Source: JAXGQD01 sp964574395 (lineage in GTDB: Bacteria > Bacillota > Clostridia > Saccharofermentanales > Fastidiosipilaceae). Taken from it: 28,493 bases of DNA. The notes under the pieces are model-generated. The model had not been told where the DNA came from and made no database searches. It saw nothing but the letters and a program-made list of their open reading frames with translations. Made by a program: the position numbers and the translations under genes. The stretch is from contig CAZNNL010000025.1 of NCBI GenBank assembly GCA_964574395.1, positions 1 through 28,493 of the forward strand, given 5' to 3'. This document shows positions 15,975 through 24,574 of this stretch, piece after piece (the stretch's first letter is position 1; every line of letters begins with the position of its first letter).

Positions 15975-16144
15975 AGGTAGTTGACCTCCCTCTTGCTTTC
16001 CATTATATACGCTGTTTTATTAGTAAGTCCCAGCTTTAATAAAACATCAACGTGTTTGCCACAACTAAGTTTTCTTGCTTTTTCTTGACATGACCTTAGG
16101 GCATGTGACAAAGTTTGAAAAGGAAAATTTTTGGAGGGCGTTTT

Positions 16145-17485
16145 ATGAAGGATCCAACGGCTATTTACAGTGTCAAAGAATTGCCACTGGCTAAGACTTT
16201 GCTGCTCGGTTTGCAGCACACATTCGCAATGTTCGGTGCCACCGTTTTGGTACCACTGCTGACCGGCTTAAGTATTCAGATGACTCTTTTAATGGCAGGC
16301 TTAGGGACTTTGCTTTTTCATGCAATCACCAAAGGTAAGGTACCGGCATTCCTCGGTTCATCTTTTGCATTCTTAGGCGGTTACGCTGCGGTTGCACCGC
16401 TAGTTGATGGCAAAGCAGATCCGGAAAAACTTGCCTACGCAGGTGGCGGTGTTGTTATTGTAGGGCTAGTTTACCTGGTCTTGGCTGCATTTATCAGGCT
16501 ATACGGCGTAAAGAAAGTCATGCGCTTCTTTCCACCTGTCGTTACCGGCCCAATCATTATTTCCATCGGTTTAATACTCGCACCTACCGCAATTGCCAAT
16601 GCACAAAACGATTGGCTGCTCGCCATAGCAGCGGCGGCAATTATTATCATCTGCAACATTTGGGGCAAAGGCATGATCAAAATCATCCCCATTGTTCTGG
16701 GTGTCGTACTTTCCTACCTACTTGCTTTGATCTTAGGAAGAGTTAATTTTGACGCGGTAGCGAATGCTCAGATTATTGGGCTGCCGCCAATTAATTTTGC
16801 CAAATTTAATTTGAGCGCAATCATCACCATCGTGCCCATTTCACTTGCAACCATGATGGAACATATCGGTGATATTTCTGCCATTAGTGCAACGACCGGA
16901 ATTAATTACATTTCTAATCCCGGACTTAGCAAAACACTGCTGGGTGACGGTCTCGCAACAAGTATGTCCGCAATATTTGGCGGTCCTGCCAATACCACCT
17001 ATGGCGAAAATACTGGCGTACTAGCCTTGACTCGCATTTACGATCCGCGTGTTATGCAGATTGCGGCGGTTTTTGCTGTCGTTCTGTCATTCGTTCCCGT
17101 TTTGAGCGAAGGAATCCGTACGATTCCCGTTGCCATAATCGGCGGCGTATCCATGATTCTTTATGGAATGATTTCTGCCATTGGGGTGCGCAATGTCGTG
17201 GAGAATCAAGTGGACTTTACAAAGAGCCGGAACCTTATAATCGCTGCTGCAATTTTGGTATCCGCTTTGGGCTTCAATGGAATCGGTGGACTAAATTTTG
17301 ATATCGCCGATGTCAGCATCAATCTTTCTGGTTTGTCGATCGCGGCTATTTTAGGAATTTTATTAAACGCTATTTTACCTGGGAAAGACTATGAATTCAC
17401 AGAAGAAGAACCGACACCAACAGGTGTACAATTCGATGCCGGTCAGGCACGAAGTACATCAAAAGAAGGGAAAGTAAAAGGATGA
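16145..17485 (+). CDS. uraA: Uracil/xanthine-family (NAT/NCS2) permease
   Basis: This is a proton-coupled nucleobase transporter with about 12-14 membrane helices. The N-terminus (LLLGLQHTFAMFGATVLVPLL) is characteristic. The substrate-site glutamate lies in MMEHIGDISAISATTG, and the family signature is GGPANTTYGENTGVLALTRIY, close to uracil permeases of the UraA/PyrP type. GGAGGG sits 6 bp before the ATG at 16145, so the in-frame ATG at 16115 is unlikely. The length is 446 aa. The stop overlaps the next gene's start (ATGA), so it is translated together with a surface flavoprotein. Uracil is the likeliest substrate, but xanthine or another ring compound is possible. Confidence 0.92.
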   Translation: MKDPTAIYSVKELPLAKTLLLGLQHTFAMFGATVLVPLLTGLSIQMTLLMAGLGTLLFHAITKGKVPAFLGSSFAFLGGYAAVAPLVDGKADPEKLAYAGGGVVIVGLVYLVLAAFIRLYGVKKVMRFFPPVVTGPIIISIGLILAPTAIANAQNDWLLAIAAAAIIIICNIWGKGMIKIIPIVLGVVLSYLLALILGRVNFDAVANAQIIGLPPINFAKFNLSAIITIVPISLATMMEHIGDISAISATTGINYISNPGLSKTLLGDGLATSMSAIFGGPANTTYGENTGVLALTRIYDPRVMQIAAVFAVVLSFVPVLSEGIRTIPVAIIGGVSMILYGMISAIGVRNVVENQVDFTKSRNLIIAAAILVSALGFNGIGGLNFDIADVSINLSGLSIAAILGILLNAILPGKDYEFTEEEPTPTGVQFDAGQARSTSKEGKVKG

Positions 17486-18225
17486 GAAGAAAAAAGATTA
17501 TTGGAAGTATTTCAGCTATTTTGGTTCTATTGCTCGGGCTTAGCGCTTGCTCACCCGCGGCAACCACGGTTGAGAGTCAAGCAACTGTAACGGAAGCTCA
17601 AACTGAAGAAACAAAGGCAGCCAGCGAAAGTACTAGCGAGACAAGCAGCGATGCAAGTTCGAGCGCAACTGTAGATACTGATGATGCAGAATTCGGCGCA
17701 GATGTAATTGTCATCGGTGCAGGTGGTGCAGGTCTAAGTGCGGCTATTGAAGCTGCTGACGCTGGAGCCTCAGTTATCGTCATAGAAAAAATGCCTAATA
17801 TTGGTGGGAACACCTTACGCTCTGAAGGTGGCCTCAATGCTGCAGAGTCAAAGCCACAAGAAGCTGCAGGTATCGAAGATAGTGTCGCTACGATGGTCGA
17901 AGATACCTTAAAAGGCGGAAAAAACATCAACAACCCTGAACTCGTTCAATTTCTTGCTGAACAAAGTAATGATGCCATCGACTGGCTAACTGGCTTAGGC
18001 ATGGATGTAACGGAAGTAGTACAAGGAGCTGGTGCCACTAACAAACGTATGCATCGTTCGCAGGGTGGAGCCAAAGTAGGAAGCGTTCTGATCCCAGTCT
18101 TAGAAAAGAACATTGAAGAACGTGATATTACCGTCCTACTCAATACCAAAGCAACAAAACTAATTATCGAGGACAAGCAAGTTGTTGGGCTTGAAGGAGT
18201 CGATAAGGATGGCGAAACTCTGTGA
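17482..18225 (+). CDS. Lipoprotein flavoreductase, N-terminal part (interrupted by in-frame TGA)
   Basis: This is the first 247 codons of a 623-codon FAD-binding reductase of the fumarate/urocanate reductase group. A lipoprotein signal is clear: basic start MRRKK, hydrophobic core, lipobox LSAC with C23 as the lipidated cysteine. A Ser/Thr/Glu-rich linker follows, typical of a surface protein. The FAD Rossmann motif is VIVIGAGGAGLSAAIEAA (G79-G84), followed by IGGNTLRSEGGLNAA. The start overlaps the uraA stop by ATGA. The TGA at 18223-18225 falls in the strand just before ATGGFG, where homologues continue without a break. The rest of the gene follows in the same frame (next entry). Confidence 0.9.
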   Translation: MRRKKIIGSISAILVLLLGLSACSPAATTVESQATVTEAQTEETKAASESTSETSSDASSSATVDTDDAEFGADVIVIGAGGAGLSAAIEAADAGASVIVIEKMPNIGGNTLRSEGGLNAAESKPQEAAGIEDSVATMVEDTLKGGKNINNPELVQFLAEQSNDAIDWLTGLGMDVTEVVQGAGATNKRMHRSQGGAKVGSVLIPVLEKNIEERDITVLLNTKATKLIIEDKQVVGLEGVDKDGETL

Positions 18226-19353
18226 TTCAAAGCTAATGCGATTGTTATTGCAACCGGTGGCTTCGGAGCCAACGAAGACTTGTTTACTAAATACCGTTCA
18301 GATTTAGCTGGCTTCAAAACAACCAACCATCCTGGAGCAAGCGGAGACGGAGTTGTAATGGCTGAAGAAGTTGGTGCAGACTTAGTTGACATGGAACAAA
18401 TTCAAACAAACCCAACTGTCGAAGTCACCTCAACTACCGTTATTTCAGAGTCCGTCCGTGGCAATGGCGCAATTCTTGTCAATCAAGAAGGTAATCGATT
18501 CATCTCCGAAATGGAAACAAGAGATGTGCTTTCATCTGCAATTCTCAAGGAGACAGATAAAGTTGCTTATCTGATTTTTGATGAGGGTGTTTTCTCGTCG
18601 ATGAAGGTTTTACAAGAAAACTTCGATATGGGCATTATCACGAGAGCAGACAGCATTGAAGAATTGGCTGAAGCAAATAAAATTGATCCTAGCAATTTAG
18701 AAGCCACCATTGCAAAGTGGAATGAAATTGTAGAAAGTAAAAATGACACCGAGTTTAATCGCAGTACCGGTCTCGATAACAATATGACAAAGGCACCCTA
18801 TTACTCGATTAAAGTCTCCCCTGCTGTTCACTACACCATGGGCGGCATTCGTATCAATACCAATACAGAAGTTCTAGACACTGAAGGTCAAGCTATAGCT
18901 GGTCTTTTTGCAGCAGGCGAAGTTACAGGTGGCGTACATGGTGGAAACAGATTAGGTGGAAACGCCGTAGCTGACATCATCGTGTTCGGCAGACAAGCAG
19001 GAATTTCCTCTGCTGCTTTCGCCTCTACGCTTGATGCTATTACTAAGAACGCACCTGTTCAAATTGAAGAAGTCGCCACACCACAAACACAAGGTGATTT
19101 CGTCGATGGTGTTTACCAGGGCACAGGCAAAGGAAATTACGGTTCAATCGAAGTCGAAGTTGAAGTCAAAGATAAAAATATCGTTCGCGTTACTGTCCTT
19201 TCTCACGAAGAGACCGAAGCACTCTTTAAACCAGTCGAAACAGAGCTTGTAAACAAGATTATTAAGACGCAAACATTGGATGTCGATGCAATATCGGGAG
19301 CTACAAAAGCATCAGATGGAATTATTGAAGCCATCCGTGATGCTTTGAAGTAG
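18226..19353 (+). pseudogene. Lipoprotein flavoreductase, C-terminal part with flavinylated FMN domain
   Basis: In the same frame as the preceding entry, beginning FKANAIVIATGGFG. It holds the rest of the FAD/catalytic domain. By analogy with flavocytochrome c fumarate reductases, the acid arginine is in EMETRD (R347 in full-length numbering), a substrate histidine is in VHYTMGG (H450) and a substrate arginine is in GGNRLGGNA (R490). The fumarate-type QxHPT motif reads QTNPT here, so fumarate is not assured. Residues about 545-623 form an FMN_bind domain ending in DAISGATKAS, the ApbE flavinylation motif (T608). Such proteins act outside the membrane in anaerobic respiration. Without readthrough an internal ATG (18280) would give a fragment lacking the FAD Rossmann motif and the export signal. 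Confidence 0.85.
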
Positions 19354-19377
19354 AGAAATTACATAGTCTTACCCATC

Positions 19378-19410
19378 AAAAAGCCCAGCGTTTGACTACG
19401 CTGGGCTTTT
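19378..19410. terminator. Bidirectional rho-independent terminator
   Basis: AAGCCCAGCG (19381-19390) pairs perfectly with CGCTGGGCTT (19399-19408) around an 8-base loop. The plus strand ends in TTTT and the minus strand continues into a T-run from the A-tract at 19378-19382. It serves the uraA-flavoprotein operon and the convergent gene ending at 19432. Confidence 0.92.
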
Positions 19411-19431
19411 CCAATTCCATCGATTCAAAGA

Positions 19432-19818
19432 TTAATAATAGCGACTCATTGAATTGAACATATTGATGCCGGCAACTGCGATAATGATGCTTAGAATAAT
19501 CACAAGCGCAATACTGATGGCGGCAAAAATTAATGAAGCTTGGGCCCATGTCTTTTTGCTTCTTTTAGTGTCGGAGCTAAATGCCCAGACAAACATCAAT
19601 ACGATATTGGCTACTGGAATGAGCATCAACAGATAAGTCACAATCCAATTACCAACAGTCATGTGCTCATTGTTCCCTTGAGGAGTACTGTAGTTTTGTT
19701 GATAGTTGGGGCTTTGGTACTGGTAGTTGCCTTGTGGATATTGTTGCCCTTGTTGATAGCCTTGCTGATCTACTGGGTTTTGAGGCTGTCCACTCTGATA
19801 ATTAAATTGATCTGACAT
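19432..19818 (-). CDS. Small membrane protein with Gln/Tyr-rich N-terminus
   Basis: Residues 1-50 are low-complexity and rich in Gln, Tyr, Asn and Pro (for example QQGYQQGQQYPQGNYQYQ). Two hydrophobic helices follow: about 57-80 (NWIVTYLLMLIPVANIVLMFVWAF) and about 90-118 (ASLIFAAISIALVIILSIIIAVAG). A short charged loop (SSDTKRSKK) joins them. Many Bacillota have small membrane proteins of this plan with unknown function. GAGGAC lies upstream of the ATG. It is monocistronic, ending at the bidirectional terminator. Confidence 0.8.
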   Translation of the reverse strand: MSDQFNYQSGQPQNPVDQQGYQQGQQYPQGNYQYQSPNYQQNYSTPQGNNEHMTVGNWIVTYLLMLIPVANIVLMFVWAFSSDTKRSKKTWAQASLIFAAISIALVIILSIIIAVAGINMFNSMSRYY

Positions 19819-19972
19819 TGATTTGTCCTCACTTCTTTAGCATTTTTCCTAATTAAGCCATGTTCGGTTTGAGATGAACATAACTACCTTACTTTCTACC
19901 TTTTACACTCATTTTTGTCAACCGCTCGTTTTTAGTGGAGAATTTTTGCACAGGCCGCTGATGTACGAGGTC

Positions 19973-20248
19973 TAAAGTGGTCAATATTTGCGGTAAATCC
20001 AGATTCCACTCAGGTTACCCTGGATTTACTAGAGATTTTGACCACACAACGGCATTTCAGAGGTTAAAGTGGTCAATATTTGCGGTAAATCCAGATTCCA
20101 CTCAGGTTACCCTGGATTTACTAGAGATTTTGACCACACAACGGCATTTCAGAGGTTAAAGTGGTCAATATTTGCGGTAAATCCGGATCGCTCCCAGATT
20201 TCCCTGGATCTGCTAGAGATTTTGACCACCCGGCGGCATTCCAGAGAC
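19973..20248. repeat. Three tandem 92-bp repeats, each with a nested inverted repeat
   Basis: Units are 19973-20064, 20065-20156 and 20157-20248. Units 1 and 2 are identical over all 92 bp; unit 3 differs at about 15 positions. In unit 1 an outer arm GTGGTCAA (19977-19984) pairs with TTGACCAC (20038-20045). An inner arm GTAAATCCAG (19993-20002) pairs with CTGGATTTAC (20020-20029). The two stems are separated by symmetric 8-nt segments and capped by a 17-nt loop. In unit 3 the outer arms are unchanged and most inner changes keep pairing through G-U. The array fills the 439-bp gap between the ATPase operon and the upstream gene. The small open frames across it are artefacts of the repeat. Confidence 0.93.
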
Positions 20249-20257
20249 CAGCCTACC

Positions 20258-20959
20258 CTACCCGACTCCGTTTTGGGGCAGTTCCGCACGCTCGTTTCTC
20301 GCACATCTAGCAAGAATTTCCTCTTTAACTAACATTTCTTTAACTTTCATGAGGCGTGTGAGATTGCTGCGCTCGTTTTCGTCCATTTTCATACTAATGT
20401 CTTTGATGCTCTCCTCAAGTTCGGGAATCATGACATGTTCCAAGGAATTCACACGGCGCCTTGTTTTTTCAATTTCATCCGCTAATAACTGTACGGTTTT
20501 TTCTTTTTCCGCCAGACGCAAGAGCACAGGAAAGGCTTCACGCAAGGCTTTGACGGCGACGTCCATTTCTCCAGTGGTTGAAGCAAGTCCATAGGGTAAT
20601 TCTGCTGAGCTCACTTCAGCGTAAATATAGTCGGGTATGGCAAAATGCGGCACTTCAACCGCCATGATGTTTTCTTGGCTGACTTCAATAGACAACTGGC
20701 CGTGGCTGCTTTGCAGAGCCTGGCCTAAAACTTCTGGCTGCATAACGGCAGATGCGATAGCCATGTCGTCAGCAGCTTTTACTAAAAGCTGATCCGCTTC
20801 GACACGTAAATCACGAGTTTCATAAACTAAAGCTAAAAAATGCTTCATCAAACCGTCGCGTTTATCTTTCAGCATGCGGTGGCCGCGCCTTGCCGTGGCA
20901 AGTTCACGTTTAAGGCGCATGAGCTCCATGCGGTTTGGACTGACATGACGTTTAGCCAT
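20258..20959 (-). CDS. ntpD: V/A-type ATP synthase subunit D
   Basis: This is the central rotor shaft of the V1 part, which couples the A3B3 head to the membrane rotor. The N-terminal signature (SPNRMELMRLKRELATARRG) and long N- and C-terminal helices of the coiled-coil shaft are clear (C-terminal LEESIKDISMKMDENERSNL, MKVKEML). Length 233 aa is normal. GGGAG precedes the ATG. It follows subunit B after 17 bp and is the last gene of the operon in this window. The palindromic repeat array begins 9 bp past its stop. Confidence 0.95.
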   Translation of the reverse strand: MAKRHVSPNRMELMRLKRELATARRGHRMLKDKRDGLMKHFLALVYETRDLRVEADQLLVKAADDMAIASAVMQPEVLGQALQSSHGQLSIEVSQENIMAVEVPHFAIPDYIYAEVSSAELPYGLASTTGEMDVAVKALREAFPVLLRLAEKEKTVQLLADEIEKTRRRVNSLEHVMIPELEESIKDISMKMDENERSNLTRLMKVKEMLVKEEILARCARNERAELPQNGVG

Positions 20960-20976
20960 TCAACTGCTCCCTTTGC

Positions 20977-22365
20977 TTATTTTTCAGCTTTGTCGCTTTT
21001 CTTGTAGTATTTATCCAGCCACTGATCGCGGATACGTTTGAGTTCGGCTCTAGGCAGAATTCTTAAAAGATCCCAACCGATGTCGAGTGTTTCTTCGATG
21101 CTGCGGTCGGTTTGGTAGCCTTGTGAAACGTAGCGTGTTTCGAATTCTGTCGAGAATTTCGCGTACATTTTGTCGATATCCGAAAGTGCGGATTCACCGA
21201 GGATGATGGCCAATTCGCGGGCGTCTTTACCACGTGAGTAGGCGGCGAAGAGTTGGTTCATGGTGTCTGCGTGGTCTTCGCGGGTTTTGTTTTTGCCAAT
21301 ACCTTTGTCTTTTAGTCGAGATAAGGATGGCAAAACGTCCACCGGCGGCGCAATATTCTTCTGATGTAAGTCGCGTGACAAAATAATTTGTCCTTCCGTA
21401 ATATAGCCGGTCAAGTCGGGAATCGGATGTGTTTTATCGTCATCAGGCATGGTTAAAATCGGCATCATAGTGATGCTACCCTTGTAGCCTTTTTTACGGC
21501 CCGCGCGTTCATAAATGGTTGCCAGGTCAGTATACAAATAACCCGGATAGCCGCGGCGTCCCGGCACTTCTTTACGGGCTGCCGAAACTTCGCGCAATGC
21601 TTCTGCGTAGTAGGTCATATCGGTCAAAATAACCAAGACGTGCATGTCACGTTCGAAGGCCAAGTATTCGGCACAAGTCAGCGCCATACGTGGCGTCGCA
21701 ATGCGCTCAATGGCTGGTTGATCGGCGAGGTTCATAAACAGAACCGTGCGCTCAATGGCTCCGGTGCGACGGAAATCGCTAATGAAAAAGTCTGCTTCTT
21801 CAAATGTGATACCCATGGCGGCGAAGACAACGGCGAAGGTTTCGTCTTTGCCTAAAACTTTGGCTTGTCTGGCTATTTGTGCGGCTAACTGCGCATGGGG
21901 TAAGCCTGAACCAGAGAATATTGGCAATTTTTGTCCGCGCACGAGTGTGTTCAGGCCATCGATGGCTGAGACACCGGTTTGGATAAATTCGTTGGGATAA
22001 TCGCGGGCTGCCGGGTTCATCGGGCGACCGTTGACATCCATGCGTTCGGTAGCAATGAGCGGGGGCGCCCCGTCGATTGGCTCGCCCATGCCGTTAAACA
22101 CGCGGCCCAAAATGTCCGGTGCTACGGCGAGTTCTTGGCCTCTGCCAAGAAAGCGTACGGAACTGTGTTCAATATTGATGCCGATAGCGCTGTCAAAGAG
22201 CTGAACTAGGGCATCTTGGCCGTTTATTTCAAGCACACGACAACGACGTAGTTCGCCATTGGGGAGTTCTATTTCACCTAATTCGTCGTATTTTACGTCT
22301 TCGACGCCCTTGACTAGCATTAAGGGACCGGCGACTTCTTCTATGGTGCGGTATTGTTTTGCCAT
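20977..22365 (-). CDS. ntpB: V/A-type ATP synthase subunit B
   Basis: This is the non-catalytic nucleotide-region subunit of the V1 head, alternating with A. Typical features are [21 protein letters not shown] and the degenerate P-loop [18 protein letters not shown], which lacks a Walker A lysine as in the family. [35 protein letters not shown] is the conserved B-subunit stretch (read here in parts). Length 462 aa is standard. AGGAGG before the ATG shares bases with the stop codon of subunit A (TAGGAGG), so the two genes are translationally linked. Confidence 0.96.
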   Translation of the reverse strand: [462 protein letters not shown]

Positions 22366-22375
22366 AATTATCCTC

Positions 22376-24154
22376 CTAGTTACGCAAAGCAGCGATCGTC
22401 TCGTCCAAGGCTTTGTACAGCTCTGCGAACTTTTCTTCGACCTGGTCTTCTGCCGTATATTTGAACCTTCCGACTTGTTCCATTACTGGTAAATCCGTTA
22501 GGCGTTCAAAGCGTACCCCTGCACGCAATGCGGATGCAGCTAAATCGTAGTAGTGCAAAATCAACTGCAACATGCGTTGCTGCTTCACAAGCGGTGTGTA
22601 GGTATCGATGTCATCAAATGAGTTTTGGTGTAAAAAGTCTTCGCGCAAAGAACGTGAAGCCTCTAATTTCAAGCGATCTTGCACGGATAAGGTGTCCAGA
22701 CCAACTAATTTAACAATTTCTTCGAGTGAGGCTTCTTCTTTGAGAAGGGCCATGGCTTGCCCGCGCAATTTTGACCATTCGGGTGAGATATTTTGATTCA
22801 TCCAGTCCAAAACTTTGTCGAGGTAGAGTGAGTATGAGTTGAGCCAGTTTATTGCCGGGAAGTGGCGCTTATAGGCCAATGCGGAGTCTAGCGACCAGAA
22901 GACTTTAACAATACGCAAGGTCGCCTGAACGACTGGGTCAGACATGTCACCACCTGGAGGTGAAACAGCACCGATGGCTGTTAGGATACCTTCGCGTTTA
23001 TCTTGGCCAAGGCAAGTTACCATGCCTGCGCGTTCATAGAAATGTGCGAGACGAGAGCCAAGGTACGCAGGGTAACCTTCTTCACCAGGCATCTCTTCTA
23101 GGCGCCCTGACATCTCGCGCAGTGCTTCTGCCCAGCGGGAAGTAGAGTCAGCCATGATAGACACGGAATAGCCCATGTCGCGGTAGTATTCGGCGATGGT
23201 GATGCCGGTGTAGATAGAGGCTTCACGTGCCGCAACGGGCATGTCTGAAGTATTAGCAATCAGAATGGTGCGTTCCATCAAGGACTTGCCAGTTTTGGGA
23301 TCTTGTAGTGCGGGGAACTCACCTAGTACGTCGGTCATTTCGTTGCCGCGTTCGCCGCAACCGATGTAGACAACGATGTCTGATGCGGCCCATTTTGCGA
23401 GTTGGTGTTGAATGACCGTTTTGCCACTACCAAAAGGACCGGGAACCGCTGCGGTACCGCCTTTTGTAATGGGGAAGAATGTGTCAATGACACGTTGACC
23501 GGTGAGCAAGGGCTCTTGAGGTGCTTGTTTACCTGCATGCGGTCTGGCTACACGAACAGGCCAGCGTTGCAGCATCGCAACAGCAACAACTTCGCCATCT
23601 GCGGTTTCGATTTCGGCTATGGTGTCGATAATGGTATGTTCAGATTCGGAAACGATAGATTTTAGTTTACCTTTCCCTTTAAAGCTTGGAGGTACCATGA
23701 TTTTGTGCGAAATGAGTGAGGTTTCTTGAACCGTGCCTAGAATATCGCCGGCAGTGACGCTTGCGCCAACTGAGAGGGTCGGAGTGAAGGTCCATTTTTT
23801 GTCATGGTCCAGGCTGGTGACTTCAACGCCGCGTGGGATATTTGTGCCATGTTCAGCGTAGAGCACTTCCAAAGGGCGTTCTATACCGTCAAAGATATTG
23901 CCCATCAAACCGGGAGCCAACTCTACCGATAAGGGGTAACCCGCCGATACAACAGGTTCGCCAGGTCCAAGCCCTGCGGTCTCCTCGTAAACTTGAATAG
24001 ATGCCCGATCGCCGTGCACTTCAATTACTTCGCCGATTAAGCGTTGGTCTGATACGCGAACCACGTCGAACATCTGCACATCACGCATGCCTTCTGCCAC
24101 AACCAACGGTCCCGAAACCTTGAGTATTTTACCTTCGCTAAGTGTTTTCATCAT
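22376..24154 (-). CDS. ntpA: V/A-type ATP synthase catalytic subunit A
   Basis: This is the catalytic ATPase subunit of the V1 head. Walker A is GPFGSGKT (residues 239-246). The catalytic region follows with IGCGERGNEM and the Walker B region SIMADSTSRWAEALRE. The family's non-homologous insert lies between the N-terminal barrel and the P-loop (about 110-220). Length is 592 aa. Two adjacent ATGs are possible; GAGG lies 5 bp before the first and 8 bp before the second, so the start could be 24151. The subunit F stop is 66 bp upstream and no gene lies between. Confidence 0.96.
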   Translation of the reverse strand: MMKTLSEGKILKVSGPLVVAEGMRDVQMFDVVRVSDQRLIGEVIEVHGDRASIQVYEETAGLGPGEPVVSAGYPLSVELAPGLMGNIFDGIERPLEVLYAEHGTNIPRGVEVTSLDHDKKWTFTPTLSVGASVTAGDILGTVQETSLISHKIMVPPSFKGKGKLKSIVSESEHTIIDTIAEIETADGEVVAVAMLQRWPVRVARPHAGKQAPQEPLLTGQRVIDTFFPITKGGTAAVPGPFGSGKTVIQHQLAKWAASDIVVYIGCGERGNEMTDVLGEFPALQDPKTGKSLMERTILIANTSDMPVAAREASIYTGITIAEYYRDMGYSVSIMADSTSRWAEALREMSGRLEEMPGEEGYPAYLGSRLAHFYERAGMVTCLGQDKREGILTAIGAVSPPGGDMSDPVVQATLRIVKVFWSLDSALAYKRHFPAINWLNSYSLYLDKVLDWMNQNISPEWSKLRGQAMALLKEEASLEEIVKLVGLDTLSVQDRLKLEASRSLREDFLHQNSFDDIDTYTPLVKQQRMLQLILHYYDLAASALRAGVRFERLTDLPVMEQVGRFKYTAEDQVEEKFAELYKALDETIAALRN

Positions 24155-24220
24155 TCGTTCCTCAACTGCTCTCTTTAACTATAGTCAATCGCTTTTAGCG
24201 ACTTCTAAATTGTTTATTGC

Positions 24221-24574
24221 TCACGCTTCCTCATCGAAGCTTTTATCCCAATCGCCCAAAATATTAAAGCCGATTGCTTTTCTGACAGCGTCTTTGATGA
24301 CCATTTTGCCAAGACCTTGAAAATCACCGGCTTGAGGGATAGTGACAATGGCCGGCAAAGGCTTAAAACGCACACTTTCAATTACTTCCGCAGCGTCATC
24401 TGCGACTTGTTCGGTAATATAGATAACCGCATAAGCTTCACTTTGAATCAGGTATTCCAAGACTTGTCTGGTTTCTTCTTGGTTGTGTATGGCAAAAGTC
24501 TCCATCGACATCCCACGAAAACCAATAATACTACCTAAGTCACCGACCACAGCAACACGTCTTTTATCAATCAT
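24221..24574 (-). CDS. ntpG: V/A-type ATP synthase subunit F
   Basis: This small stalk subunit binds subunit D in the rotor (called G in Enterococcus hirae naming). The Rossmann-like pattern is clear: VAVVGDLGSIIGFRGMSME at the N-terminus, YAVIYITEQVAD in the middle and PAIVTIPQ. Length 117 aa is slightly long. AGGAGG lies 8 bp before the ATG. It overlaps the subunit C stop by ATGA. Confidence 0.92.
   Translation of the reverse strand: MIDKRRVAVVGDLGSIIGFRGMSMETFAIHNQEETRQVLEYLIQSEAYAVIYITEQVADDAAEVIESVRFKPLPAIVTIPQAGDFQGLGKMVIKDAVRKAIGFNILGDWDKSFDEEA

Noticed and set aside
15971..16219. 82-codon minus-strand open frame overlapping the uraA start
   Set aside because: It overlaps both the uraA coding start and the leader of the zinc-ribbon gene, with no recognisable similarity.
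18223..18225. Selenocysteine codon or TGA reassigned to an amino acid
   Set aside because: The position is not a known redox site in this family, I see no convincing SECIS-like hairpin right after it, and several neighbouring genes use TGA as a normal stop.
19973..20248. CRISPR array
   Set aside because: Units are contiguous 92-bp tandem copies with internal inverted repeats and no unique spacers; no cas genes are nearby.
19977..20332. Two small plus-strand open frames across the repeats
   Set aside because: They share nearly the same translated text because they read through repeat units, have no ribosome binding site, and one runs antisense into ntpD.
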